Of a DNA stretch of 64,000 nt, positions 1 through 8,204 are shown in pieces (the stretch's first letter is position 1; each line of letters begins with the position of its first letter). This DNA comes from Streptococcus sp. S1. GTDB lineage: Bacteria; Bacillota; Bacilli; Lactobacillales; Streptococcaceae. Position numbers and translations under genes: made by a program. The stretch is from positions 709,001 through 773,000 of the forward strand of contig NZ_CP139418.1 in the NCBI RefSeq assembly GCF_034137685.1. Direction: 5' to 3'. The notes beneath the pieces were generated by a model. That model saw only the letters and a program-made list of their open reading frames with translations, had not been told where the DNA came from and ran no database searches.

Positions 1-1057
1 TGAGGATAAAGACCTTGTTTTGGATAGCTTGGTGAATCGCCTCTTTTTGAATCGCATCGTAGCGAATCCCCAAATCTTTTTCAACCGCCTCAATCTCCTG
101 GTTGATTTTCTCAGGGTCAAATGAAGCTTGCTTTCCTTTTTCTAGGAGGCGACCGATATGACTGCGAATCCCTTCCTCCGCAAAGAAGAGGCTATTGTCA
201 AAGATCTTGGTGTCCACGTTTTGGACCTTGTCTTCCTCGATGAGGCGTCCTAATTCTTGGGCGACAGTGGAAGGGTCCAATTCTACTGGCCGAGCGGATT
301 CTAAAAGGTCAATGGTATAGCGCAGGAGGTCTTTGGCTTCGATGTAGGTATTTCCAGTCTCGATAGAGTAGCTAAAAAGGCTGTGGATCAGACCCGCGCG
401 GAAACGCTCAGGGGCGTCACTTGCAATCCCCAATTCTTCGGCTAGTTGGTCCGCGATTTTAAAGCCCATGCCTTGGATATCTTCCACCAATCGGTAGGGC
501 TGTTGCTCCACGATCTGGAGGGTTTCTTCTTTATAAAAATCTTGGATCTGAAAGGCCAATTTATTGGGAATGCCATAGTTGGCTAGTTGGGCGAGAATGC
601 GCTCTGCTCCGTAATTCTGACGGAGTTTTTCTACAAAAGCCAGGCGGTTTTTCTTGGAGAGACCAGTGATATCTTCTAATTTTTCAGGGGCCTCCAGAAT
701 TTTGTCAATGGTATTGTCTCCATAGAGGTCCACGATTTTTTGAGCCGTTTTGAGCCCAATTCCTTTGAAGTGATCGCTGGAAAAATATTTCACCAAGCCC
801 TTGCTAGAGGGTTTAGCACGTTCATAGCGATTGATTTTGAGCTGTTCTCCGTATTTAGGATGATGGACCAGCTCCCCCCAGAAAGTATAGTCTTCGCCTT
901 CCATAATATCTGCCATAGTGCCCGTTACAATGATCTCAAAATCATCAAAGTCTTCGGCATCTGTATCGCTGATGTCGAGTAAGAGGATTCGAAAAAAACT
1001 GCTAGGATTTTCAAAAATAATACGCTCAATAGTACCAGAAAAATAATATTCCATCAT
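1..1057 (-). CDS. recD2: RecD2-type SF1 DNA helicase, N-terminal part (truncated by window edge)
   Basis: The frame is open from an ATG at 1057 (or the adjacent ATG at 1054, better spaced from the AAAGGAAAG ribosome binding site) to the window edge, giving 352 codons of a protein that is normally about 800 residues. The N-terminus MEYYFSGTIERIIFENPSSF, the HhH-like stretch SSDHFKGIGLKTAQKIVDLYG and the later GMGFKIADQLAEELGI are typical of the RecD2 N-terminal domain. The visible part ends at IQKEAIHQAI, just before the expected Walker A motif. RecD2 is a 5'-3' DNA helicase used in repair in bacteria that lack RecBC. It lies downstream of lepB on the same strand. Confidence 0.9.
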   Translation of the reverse strand, partial: MMEYYFSGTIERIIFENPSSFFRILLLDISDTDAEDFDDFEIIVTGTMADIMEGEDYTFWGELVHHPKYGEQLKINRYERAKPSSKGLVKYFSSDHFKGIGLKTAQKIVDLYGDNTIDKILEAPEKLEDITGLSKKNRLAFVEKLRQNYGAERILAQLANYGIPNKLAFQIQDFYKEETLQIVEQQPYRLVEDIQGMGFKIADQLAEELGIASDAPERFRAGLIHSLFSYSIETGNTYIEAKDLLRYTIDLLESARPVELDPSTVAQELGRLIEEDKVQNVDTKIFDNSLFFAEEGIRSHIGRLLEKGKQASFDPEKINQEIEAVEKDLGIRYDAIQKEAIHQAIQNKVFIL

Positions 1058-1077
1058 TTCTTTCCTTTTTATAAAGC

Positions 1078-1108
1078 AAGGCTGGGACATACTTGTCTCA
1101 GCCTCAGT
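1078..1108 (-). terminator. Stem-loop between lepB and recD2
   Basis: Arms AGGCTGGGACA and TGTCTCAGCCT pair around a short loop. Read on the minus strand it follows lepB and runs into a weak T-rich tail. The arms match one end of the family B repeats found elsewhere in the window, so this may be a degenerate half-copy acting as a terminator. Confidence 0.45.
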
Positions 1109-1121
1109 CTGTTGATCTATA

Positions 1122-1772
1122 CTAATAAGTTTTGAAAGGGTAGATAGGCCATAGTCTAAAGACAGTTTGTCCTTTGATTTGTTCTTTCTTGAAAGCTCCG
1201 ACCTGACGGCTATCTTTTGAAACGATCCGGTCATCTCCAAGTAAGAGGTATTCATCGTCGAGCAACTTCAAGGTAAATTTAGGATTGCCATCCTTGTCTA
1301 CTGTATAGGCTTGGGCTGTATTGGCCAATTGGCGGAAGAGTTCTCCGTTTTCTTCGAACCCTTTTCCAGTGTAGGTTGATTGCAATTTATCTTTTTTGAA
1401 ACGAGCGATGTAGTCTTTCAAATAGGGCTCATTGGTCTTTTTCCCATTGATGTAGAGAGTATCGTTGTCGTACTGGATAGTATCTCCAGGAAGACCGATG
1501 ACCCGCTTGACGATGTCCTTGGTTTTGCCGTCGTCGTCTTTTTCACTGGCAACGACAATGTCGAAACGATCAATCGAAAGGTGGTTGACCACAAGGAGGT
1601 ACTCGCTATCAGCCAAGGTCGGATCCATCGAATGACCATCCACCTTGACCGGAGCCCAAAGGAAGACGCGTGAGGCGATGATGAGACCAACGATGATGCT
1701 GAAGAGGCCCCATTCTTTAAGGAATCTCACCACTGGTGAGCTAGATGTATGTTTTGAACTTCTTTTTGACAT
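1122..1772 (-). CDS. lepB: Signal peptidase I
   Basis: The 216-residue protein is a type I signal peptidase, which cleaves signal peptides of exported proteins at the outer face of the membrane. It has one N-terminal transmembrane helix (about residues 20-38), the catalytic serine in GHSMDPTL and the general-base lysine in DIVKRVIGLPGD, and the conserved late box LLGDDRIVSKDSRQVG. Length fits Gram-positive SipS-type enzymes. It starts 3 nt after the stop of rnhC on the same strand, so the two are probably co-transcribed. Confidence 0.95.
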   Translation of the reverse strand: MSKRSSKHTSSSPVVRFLKEWGLFSIIVGLIIASRVFLWAPVKVDGHSMDPTLADSEYLLVVNHLSIDRFDIVVASEKDDDGKTKDIVKRVIGLPGDTIQYDNDTLYINGKKTNEPYLKDYIARFKKDKLQSTYTGKGFEENGELFRQLANTAQAYTVDKDGNPKFTLKLLDDEYLLLGDDRIVSKDSRQVGAFKKEQIKGQTVFRLWPIYPFKTY

Positions 1773-1775
1773 AAC

Positions 1776-2675
1776 TTATCTTTCTAGTAATTTCTTTGCT
1801 TTTTCTGTGTTTTTAAAATGGAGTTTGGCACAATAATCCAGAGCTTTCATCCCGTAGGTCTGAAGCAATTTAGCAGCGACTTGGTCTGACTTCGCCCCTG
1901 CTCCACTAGGCAGATTAAAGCCCAGTTCCTTGCCCAGATCTTCCAGATTTTGAAGGAAGAGATTGCGGGCGATGATGGAACTAACTGCAACAGCTAAATA
2001 CTTACCTTCTGCTTTTTCTTCCAAATCAATGGCTTGGGTGACCTGATTTTTTTCGGCTTTCACGTATTTTTGGTAGTTTTTAGCCGTCGTAAAGGCATCG
2101 ATCACAATTCGCTCTGCTTGGACTCCTTTATTTAATAGAAGATAGATAGCCTGATTGTGCAGGGCCACTTTGACTGAAACAGCATTGTAGCCAGAAGCAA
2201 TGACTTCATTGTACTTCTTTGGAGACAATAAGAGTGCTTGGTGCTGGATGTTTTCCTCAAGGAGAGGAGCCAATTGCTGAATTTTTCGATCATCCAAGGT
2301 CTTTGAATCCCCCACACCGAGCTTTTTGAGCCAGTCGTGCTGGTCAGGTGTGACAAAGGATGCAACGACGGTGAGTCCACCAAAATAAGAGCCGTTTCCG
2401 ACCTCGTCGGTTCCGATCATGGCTAGATCTGGTCCTGCAGATGAAGTAGTAGAACCTTTAGGGTTCCCAGCATCTTGCCCGAAAAAGGCCAGGTAAGGAG
2501 TAAGGTCATTGCCCTGGAGCAAGACTTTTCCAGACTTGTAGATTGAAACGGTCGCTCCCTCTAGTCGAAAGAAATAATCCATATGAGGATTCTTGCTTTG
2601 AGTGAGAGAACTGCGATAGGTATGGACAAAATCAAGGATTTGCTCCTGTGTTGGAGTGAGTGTCATACTTTCCAT
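1776..2675 (-). CDS. rnhC: Ribonuclease HIII
   Basis: RNase HIII removes RNA from RNA-DNA hybrids. The protein has the N-terminal substrate-binding domain (about residues 1-90) and the catalytic domain opening with [14 protein letters not shown], which carries the conserved Asp-Glu pair. GVGDSKTL and VIDAF are further family motifs. I chose the ATG at 2675 (299 residues) because the N-terminus [12 protein letters not shown] aligns with the known start of streptococcal homologues; a GTG at 2681 and an ATG at 2666 are alternatives. No good ribosome binding site precedes it: an extended -10 box ends 7 nt upstream, so the mRNA may be leaderless. Confidence 0.93.
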   Translation of the reverse strand: MESMTLTPTQEQILDFVHTYRSSLTQSKNPHMDYFFRLEGATVSIYKSGKVLLQGNDLTPYLAFFGQDAGNPKGSTTSSAGPDLAMIGTDEVGNGSYFGGLTVVASFVTPDQHDWLKKLGVGDSKTLDDRKIQQLAPLLEENIQHQALLLSPKKYNEVIASGYNAVSVKVALHNQAIYLLLNKGVQAERIVIDAFTTAKNYQKYVKAEKNQVTQAIDLEEKAEGKYLAVAVSSIIARNLFLQNLEDLGKELGFNLPSGAGAKSDQVAAKLLQTYGMKALDYCAKLHFKNTEKAKKLLER

Positions 2676-2682
2676 AACCACT

Positions 2683-2691
2683 ATTGTACCA
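2683..2691 (-). promoter_or_regulatory. Extended -10 promoter of rnhC
   Basis: On the minus strand TGGTACAAT lies 7 nt before the ATG of rnhC. The TG extension fits an extended -10 promoter that needs no strong -35 box. The predicted start site is at or next to the start codon. Confidence 0.5.
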
Positions 2692-2765
2692 CAAATTCAG
2701 GGAGAGAGGGAGCAAAAAGAAAGAAAGAATCCACTGGAAAATCCCTGTGAAGAGGGGCTTTGCTA

Positions 2766-2794
2766 CTGACAAAGCTAGCCTTTTTTGGTATAAT
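2766..2794 (+). promoter_or_regulatory. Promoter of the zapA-like/cvpA genes
   Basis: CTGACA at 2766-2771 and TATAAT at 2789-2794 are 17 nt apart, an almost consensus sigma-70 promoter 18 nt before the zapA-like start codon. It is divergent from the rnhC promoter. Confidence 0.75.
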
Positions 2795-2811
2795 ACCGTG
2801 AGGTGATTTTT

Positions 2812-3102
2812 ATGGCGAGCTTAAATAGATATAAATTTACATTTGGAAACAAAGCGCTCACTTTAACAACCAACCATGATAATCTGTTTATGGAAGAAGT
2901 CGAACGTGTTGCGAAAGAAAAATACCAAGCAATTAAGGAACAAATGCCAGAGGCAGATGACGAAACCATCGCGATCTTATTGGCAGTAAATAGTTTGTCC
3001 ATGCAGCTGAATCGCGAGATTGAGTTTGACGACAAAGAAAAAGAATTAGATGATTTTCGTCGCAAAGCTTTAGACGACTTAAAGGATAAATCATCTAAAT
3101 AA
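2812..3102 (+). CDS. ZapA-like cell division protein
   Basis: This 96-residue protein has the ZapA family look: an N-terminal region, RYKFTFGNKALTLTTNH, followed by a long charged helix rich in Glu, Lys and Asp that would form a coiled coil. ZapA proteins bind FtsZ filaments in the cytoplasm. The ATG at 2812 is preceded by GAGGTG at a good distance; an in-frame GTG at 2803 belongs to that ribosome binding site and was not used. It leads a run with cvpA, which starts 10 nt after its stop. The family call rests on residue pattern and on the usual position before cvpA and mutS2 in streptococci. Confidence 0.65.
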   Translation: MASLNRYKFTFGNKALTLTTNHDNLFMEEVERVAKEKYQAIKEQMPEADDETIAILLAVNSLSMQLNREIEFDDKEKELDDFRRKALDDLKDKSSK

Positions 3103-3112
3103 GAGGAGATAC

Positions 3113-3667
3113 ATGTTAACTTTCTTAATCTTATTGATTTTGGCATGGAGTTTTTATATTGGTTATGCAAGAGGGATTATCCTCCAGTCCTATTATTTTC
3201 TAGTGACCTTAGTGGCCCTCTTGATTGCAGGCGGCAGCTACAAGGGGCTGGCCAAGGTGTTGTCTCTATGGGTTCCATTTTCGAGTCCCACCCAGCAATC
3301 AGTGAATTATTTTTATGCCAACCGCTACCTGTTTCAGTTAGATGACATCTTTTATGCAGGTTTAGCTTATGTGTTGATTTTTGCGATGATCTACCTGATT
3401 GGTCGCGTGATTGGGATCTTTATGCACTTGGTACCCCAGCCAGAAAAACTGGAGGATCGCAAGTATCAAATTGGAGCGGGTGTGATTGCTGTCGTGATAA
3501 CTTTCTTGGTCATCCAAATGGGCTTGACTGTCCTCTCAACGGTTCCCATGGCTTCCATCCAAAATAGACTAAATGCAAGTGGATTGATCCGCTTTATCAT
3601 CCTTCATACCCCGATCAGTTCCAGTCTGTTCCACAACTTGTGGGTGACTGCGATTATCGGAGCTTAA
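3113..3667 (+). CDS. cvpA: CvpA family membrane protein
   Basis: The 184-residue protein has about four transmembrane helices, beginning MLTFLILLILAWSFYIGYARG, with the Gly-rich YARG turn typical of the colicin V production (CvpA) family. Its precise role in streptococci is not known; in Escherichia coli it is needed for colicin V export and envelope stress tolerance. It is preceded by AAGAGGAGA and sits between the zapA-like gene and mutS2, as is common in Firmicutes. Confidence 0.85.
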   Translation: MLTFLILLILAWSFYIGYARGIILQSYYFLVTLVALLIAGGSYKGLAKVLSLWVPFSSPTQQSVNYFYANRYLFQLDDIFYAGLAYVLIFAMIYLIGRVIGIFMHLVPQPEKLEDRKYQIGAGVIAVVITFLVIQMGLTVLSTVPMASIQNRLNASGLIRFIILHTPISSSLFHNLWVTAIIGA

Positions 3668-3676
3668 GGAGCAAAA

Positions 3677-3733
3677 ATGAAGAAAGGAGTGAGACAAGTC
3701 CGATTCAAGGAAGGACGCTCACTTTTTTTGTAG
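3677..3733 (+). CDS. Possible 18-residue leader peptide before mutS2
   Basis: AAGGAG lies 5 nt before an ATG at 3677 that opens an 18-codon frame, [18 protein letters not shown], ending at TAG 8 nt before the mutS2 start codon. Its last codons cover the stem and T-run of the hairpin at 3690-3729. This is the arrangement expected of a translated leader that could couple ribosome position to the hairpin, but nothing proves translation and the frame may be chance. Confidence 0.3.
   Translation: MKKGVRQVRFKEGRSLFL
3690..3729 (+). terminator. Hairpin with T-run between cvpA and mutS2
   Basis: GTGAG and CTCAC, with inner GTCC and GGAC, form a stem followed directly by seven T. It could terminate cvpA transcripts or act as an attenuator for mutS2. 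Confidence 0.6.
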
Positions 3734-3740
3734 GAGAAAC

Positions 3741-6080
3741 ATGAATAAAAAAATATTAGATATTCTGGAGTTTGACAAGGTCAAGCAACTCTTTGGACCC
3801 TATCTACAGACAGAACAAGGGGAGATGGAGCTAGCAGCCCTTACTCCAACTGATAAAAAAGAAAGCATCGAAACGGCCTTTATGGAGCTAGAAGATATGG
3901 AGCAGATCCTCTTGGAAGAGCCTCGCTTTGCCGTATCGACCATTCAAGATGTCCGTCCAGTGGCCAAGCGTTTGGAGATGGAGGCATCCCTCAATATCGA
4001 TGAATTACTAGCGCTAAAAGCTGTCCTTCGGGTGACACATGAGCTTAAGGATTTCTACGACAACTTGGAAAATGTCCGTCTGGAAAGGCTCAATCGCCTC
4101 TTTGACAACTTGGTGGATTTACCACGCCTACAAGGTGGACTTCAAGCTATCAACGAAGGAGGCTTTGTCGAGTCTTTTGCCAGTGAAAAATTGGCCAAAA
4201 TCCGTCGCCGAATCCAGGAAAATGAACACCAGGTCAGAGAGATTCTACAAGATCTGCTGAAAAGCAAGGTCGATATGTTAGCGGATGTTGTGATTGCTAG
4301 TCGGAATGGCCGCAATGTTCTACCAGTAAAAAACACCTATCGCAACCGGATTGCAGGGGTGGTCCACGATATCTCAGCCAGCGGGAATACCGTTTATATC
4401 GAGCCTCGGGCAGTCGTCAATCTTAATGAAGAAATTGCCAACCATCGAGCCGATGAACGGTATGAAATCATTCAGATTCTGGAGGAATTATCTGACACCC
4501 TGCGCCCTCATGCATCAGAAATTGCAAATAATGCTTGGATTATCGGTCACTTAGACTTGATCAAGGCCAAGTATCGGTTTATGCGCGATTATAAGGCAGT
4601 GGTACCAGAGGTTAGTAGCAATCGCTCTACTCAGCTCTTGCAATTACGTCATCCCTTGATTGAAAATGCTGTCGCGAATGACTTGCATTTTACCGAGGAC
4701 TTGACAGAAATCGTGATTACCGGTCCCAATACAGGGGGGAAAACCATCATGCTAAAAACGCTGGGACTAGCGCAAATTATGGCCCAGTCTGGTCTTCCCA
4801 TCCTAGCGGATCCAGGTAGTCGTGTGGGTATCTTCTCACAGGTCTTTGCGGATATTGGAGATGAACAATCGATCGAGCAGAGCTTGTCGACCTTCTCCAG
4901 TCATATGACCAATATCGTATCTATCTTAAATCAAGTGGATACCGCCTCCTTGATCCTTCTGGATGAGTTGGGGGCTGGAACCGATCCTCAAGAGGGGGCT
5001 GGCCTTGCTATTGCTATCCTAGAAGACCTGCGCTTACGCGGGATTAAGACCATGGCGACAACCCACTATCCAGAGCTCAAGGCCTACGGAATTGAGACTG
5101 CAGGAGTGCAAAATGCCAGTATGGAATTTGACACAGCGAGTCTGCGTCCGACCTATCGCTTCATGCAAGGAGTTCCTGGCCGCTCCAATGCCTTTGAGAT
5201 CGCCCGCCGTTTGGGCTTGTCTGAGACCATTATCCAGGATGCCATGAAGATGACCAATACGGATAATGATGTCAATCAAATTATTGAAAAATTGGAGGCG
5301 CAGACCTTAGAAAGTCGCAAGCGCTTGGATACCATTCAAGAGGTCGAGCAAGAAAATCTTAAATTCAATCGTGCTCTTCGAAAACTCTATAACGAACTGA
5401 CCCGAGAGAGAGAAACAGAGCTCAATAAGGCGAGAGAAGAGGCCAAGGAAATTGTGGACATGGCCCTATCAGAGAGTGACCGTATCCTTCAAGGACTTCA
5501 CGCTAAATCCCAGTTAAAACCACATGAGATCATTGAAGCCAAGGCTCAGTTGAAAAAACTAGCGCCTGAAACCGTCGACCTTTCTAAAAACAAGGTCTTG
5601 AAAAAAGCCAAAAAGGCGCGTGCTCCTAAGGTGGGAGATGAAATCTTGGTTATCAGCTATGGCCAACGCGGAACCCTGGTCAAGCAACTCAAAGATGGCC
5701 GCTGGGAGGCGCAAGTCGGCTTGCTCAAGATGACCTTGGAAGAAAAAGAATTCAACCTTATTAAGGCTGAAAAAGAAGCAACTCAACCTAAGAAACGCCA
5801 GGTGAATGTCGTCAAACGTTCGAACACGAGTGGGCCGAGAGCGCGTCTGGACCTCCGTGGGAAACGCTATGAAGAGGCCATGCAAGAGCTAGATGGCTTT
5901 ATCGATCAAGCCTTGCTCAACAACATGGCACAAGTCGATATCATCCACGGAATTGGGACGGGTGTCATCCGTGAAGGGGTGACCAAATACCTCCGCCGCA
6001 ACAAACACGTCAAAAGTTTTGAATATGCCCCACAAAATGCAGGTGGTAGCGGAGCGACCATTGTCACGTTTAAAGGGTAA
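3741..6080 (+). CDS. mutS2: MutS2 ATPase/endonuclease
   Basis: The 779-residue protein is a full MutS2. It has the MutS core and ATPase with Walker A GPNTGGKT (near residue 330) and Walker [14 protein letters not shown], a long charged coiled coil (about 515-620), and a C-terminal Smr nuclease domain with [11 protein letters not shown] and [12 protein letters not shown]. It lacks the mismatch-recognition domain of MutS1. MutS2 proteins suppress recombination and have been linked to splitting collided ribosomes. The start is supported by TAGGAGAAAC. A hairpin with T-run separates it from cvpA. Confidence 0.97.
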   Translation: MNKKILDILEFDKVKQLFGPYLQTEQGEMELAALTPTDKKESIETAFMELEDMEQILLEEPRFAVSTIQDVRPVAKRLEMEASLNIDELLALKAVLRVTHELKDFYDNLENVRLERLNRLFDNLVDLPRLQGGLQAINEGGFVESFASEKLAKIRRRIQENEHQVREILQDLLKSKVDMLADVVIASRNGRNVLPVKNTYRNRIAGVVHDISASGNTVYIEPRAVVNLNEEIANHRADERYEIIQILEELSDTLRPHASEIANNAWIIGHLDLIKAKYRFMRDYKAVVPEVSSNRSTQLLQLRHPLIENAVANDLHFTEDLTEIVITGPNTGGKTIMLKTLGLAQIMAQSGLPILADPGSRVGIFSQVFADIGDEQSIEQSLSTFSSHMTNIVSILNQVDTASLILLDELGAGTDPQEGAGLAIAILEDLRLRGIKTMATTHYPELKAYGIETAGVQNASMEFDTASLRPTYRFMQGVPGRSNAFEIARRLGLSETIIQDAMKMTNTDNDVNQIIEKLEAQTLESRKRLDTIQEVEQENLKFNRALRKLYNELTRERETELNKAREEAKEIVDMALSESDRILQGLHAKSQLKPHEIIEAKAQLKKLAPETVDLSKNKVLKKAKKARAPKVGDEILVISYGQRGTLVKQLKDGRWEAQVGLLKMTLEEKEFNLIKAEKEATQPKKRQVNVVKRSNTSGPRARLDLRGKRYEEAMQELDGFIDQALLNNMAQVDIIHGIGTGVIREGVTKYLRRNKHVKSFEYAPQNAGGSGATIVTFKG

Positions 6081-6143
6081 GTTAAGTAATTCTGCAAAGA
6101 AATATAAATCTGTCTCATTTTTAGAATGAATTAGGAAAATACC

Positions 6144-6281
6144 GAAACTTTCCGCCGTGAGAAAAGTGCCTGAAACAATACAGTTTCAGGCACTCGGAAT
6201 TATTGAGACCTTAGGCTCAATAATTAGTCATGGAACTTCTTCGAAGTTCGCTGACGTCCGTACTCACCTAAGGAAAGTTTC
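6144..6281 (-). repeat. Family A intergenic repeat, copy A1 (short form)
   Basis: Core bounded by the inverted ends AAACTTTCC and GGAAAGTTT. Inside are a hairpin GTGCCTGAAAC/GTTTCAGGCAC, a hairpin built on GGAACTTC/GAAGTTC and the conserved string GCTGACGTCCGTACTCACC. Related flanking sequence extends the element to about 6085-6305. It lies downstream of mutS2, in the opposite orientation to A2, A3, A4 and A6. Confidence 0.85.
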
Positions 6282-6304
6282 TAAGATAACTTTTTCTTCA
6301 ATCT

Positions 6305-6335
6305 GAACCTAGCTGATAAACAGCTAGGTTTTTTA
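6305..6335 (+). terminator. Terminator downstream of mutS2
   Basis: AACCTAGCTG and CAGCTAGGTT form a stem with a short loop followed by a run of T. It lies beyond repeat A1. Confidence 0.8.
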
Positions 6336-6421
6336 AAATTTTATAAAATGAAAATGATTGAAAGTTGTTGAAAAGGATTCGCTTTTAAATCTGATTTTCA
6401 GTAGGTCCTCCCTTTTAAAAG

Positions 6422-6430
6422 TGCTATAAT
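6422..6430 (+). promoter_or_regulatory. Extended -10 promoter of the dipeptidase gene
   Basis: TGCTATAAT at 6422-6430 is an extended -10 box about 30 nt before the start codon. I see no convincing -35 box. Confidence 0.55.
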
Positions 6431-6460
6431 AGAGGCAATGAATGATTTGGGAGGATACGC

Positions 6461-7879
6461 ATGCGTAAACGTGAAAGTGCAGATTCGTGTACAACGATTC
6501 TAGTCGGAAAAAATGCTAGCTACGATGGTTCGACCATTGTAGCACGAACAGAGGATTCTCAAAATGGCGTTTTTACGCCCAAGAAATTGATCGTGGTCAA
6601 ACCGGAAGATCAACCACGTCATTACAAGTCTGTTTTATCAACTTTTGAAATCGACTTGCCAGATAATCCAGTTCGCTATACAGCGGTTCCAGATGCGATT
6701 CCTAAAGACGGGATCTGGGGAGAAGCTGGGATCAATGTCTATAATGTAGCTATGAGTGAGACAGAGACCATTACGACCAATAGCCGTGTGCTAGGGGCAG
6801 ATCCTCTTGTAGAGAGTGGCATCGGCGAGGAAGACATGTTGACCTTGGTCTTGCCTTATGTCAAGACTGCCCGCGAAGGGGTCTTACGTCTCGGAAAGAT
6901 TTTGGAAGAGTACGGAACTTATGAGTCTAACGGGATCGCCATTTCAGATGTGAATGAAATCTGGTGGTTGGAAACCATCGGAGGTCACCACTGGATGGCG
7001 CGCCGTGTCCCTGATGATACCTATGTGACCAACCCGAACCAACTGGGAAGTGATTATTTTGAATTTGGAAATCCAGATGAGTTTCTCTGTGACCCAGATC
7101 TTGAACATTTTGTCACAGAGCACCATTTGATTCTGGATCAAGAAGGGAAAGGTTTTAATCCACGCTATGCCTTTGGTAGCCAAAAAGACAAGGACCGCCA
7201 CTACAATACACCGCGGGCTTGGGCCATCCAGCGTTTCCTCAATCCTGAAATCGAGCAGGATCCACGGAGTTTTGAGATTCCTTGGTGTCAAAAACCTTAT
7301 CGCAAGGTGACGATTGAAGATGTCAAATATGTCTTGAGCAACCACTACCAAGACACCATCTACGATCCTTATGGTCCTGAAGGAGATCACGTGAGTCAGC
7401 GGACCTTCCGGACGATCGGGATCAACCGGACCAGCCAGACAGCGATTCTGCAATTGCGTCCCCATAAACCACAAGAAACGACAGGCATCCAATGGATTTC
7501 TTATGGCTCCATGCCTTACAATACAGCCGTTCCTTTCTTTACCCAAGTGGATACAACGCCAGACTACTTTGCCAATACGACGGCTAAGGTAACAACGGAT
7601 TCCTTCTACTGGGCCAACCGGATTATTGCGGGACTGGCAGATCCTCACTATGCTCACCATGTTGGTGATTTGGACGATTACCAAGAAACGACAATGGCCT
7701 GGGGACATGCGCGCATCAATAAAGTCGATCGTGCACTTGCAGCAGGTGAAACCGTTGATTTTGAGGCGGAAAACCAAGCCATGAGTGATCAAATCCAGGA
7801 AGCGACAGATCAACTCTTGGACAAGATTTTGCTCGATGCTAGCAACCTCATGACCAATCACTTCTCCTTGAGTGATTAA
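6461..7879 (+). CDS. pepD: C69 family dipeptidase
   Basis: The 472-residue protein belongs to peptidase family C69 (U34), N-terminal-nucleophile dipeptidases of lactic acid bacteria. Cys10 in [12 protein letters not shown] is the expected nucleophile, exposed after removal of a nine-residue propeptide. The following [16 protein letters not shown] is the family signature. There is no signal peptide, so it acts in the cytoplasm on dipeptides. GGGAGG precedes the ATG. The gene stands alone between repeat A1 and the glycine riboswitch. Confidence 0.9.
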   Translation: MRKRESADSCTTILVGKNASYDGSTIVARTEDSQNGVFTPKKLIVVKPEDQPRHYKSVLSTFEIDLPDNPVRYTAVPDAIPKDGIWGEAGINVYNVAMSETETITTNSRVLGADPLVESGIGEEDMLTLVLPYVKTAREGVLRLGKILEEYGTYESNGIAISDVNEIWWLETIGGHHWMARRVPDDTYVTNPNQLGSDYFEFGNPDEFLCDPDLEHFVTEHHLILDQEGKGFNPRYAFGSQKDKDRHYNTPRAWAIQRFLNPEIEQDPRSFEIPWCQKPYRKVTIEDVKYVLSNHYQDTIYDPYGPEGDHVSQRTFRTIGINRTSQTAILQLRPHKPQETTGIQWISYGSMPYNTAVPFFTQVDTTPDYFANTTAKVTTDSFYWANRIIAGLADPHYAHHVGDLDDYQETTMAWGHARINKVDRALAAGETVDFEAENQAMSDQIQEATDQLLDKILLDASNLMTNHFSLSD

Positions 7880-7924
7880 AAACCGTAAATTTTCAGGTGA
7901 TTTTTAAGATATTTTCAGAAATGA

Positions 7925-7953
7925 TTGAAAAAATTTTGAAAATCAATTAAAAT
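7925..7953 (+). promoter_or_regulatory. Promoter of the glycine riboswitch transcript
   Basis: TTGAAA at 7925-7930 and TAAAAT at 7948-7953 are 17 nt apart and precede the riboswitch aptamer by about 35-50 nt. Confidence 0.5.
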
Positions 7954-7984
7954 AGAGAAAATTACATACGACCGAATGAAGTTT

Positions 7985-8128
7985 GCAGGAGCGTGAGTGA
8001 CTGTGAATGGACGGAACTCTGGAGAGACCAGAAATGGCACCGAAGGGGCAAGGTAGAGGATGCATCTACTCAAACTCTCAGGTAAAAGGACAGAGCGAAA
8101 GATAGGGAAAGCCCCTATTTTAAGCAGG
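7985..8128 (+). ncRNA. Glycine riboswitch
   Basis: The conserved glycine aptamer core is clear: CTCTGGAGAGACC, then GGCACCGAAGGGGCAAG, a variable arm, and ACTCTCAGGTAAAAGGACAGAG. One full aptamer is visible; the sequence after it (AAGCAGGACC) is only a vestige of a second one. It lies just upstream of an alanine/glycine symporter gene and is followed by a terminator hairpin, so it should control read-through into that gene in response to glycine. Confidence 0.93.
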
Positions 8129-8130
8129 AC

Positions 8131-8165
8131 CAGAGTACATGTTTGACATGTGCTCTTTCTTTTTC
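8131..8165 (+). terminator. Riboswitch-linked intrinsic terminator
   Basis: AGAGTACATG and CATGTGCTCT pair, with one G-U, around a short loop and are followed by a T-rich tract. It lies between the glycine aptamer and the symporter gene and is the likely expression platform. Confidence 0.8.
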
Positions 8166-8204
8166 TCTTTTCTGTCGAGCGGTCGATGAAAAAGGAGACA
8201 GAAA

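Noticed and set aside
6944..7861. Long minus-strand open frame of 305 codons
   Set aside because: It is antisense to the dipeptidase gene, shows no protein-like motifs and has no ribosome binding site; a shadow of the real gene.
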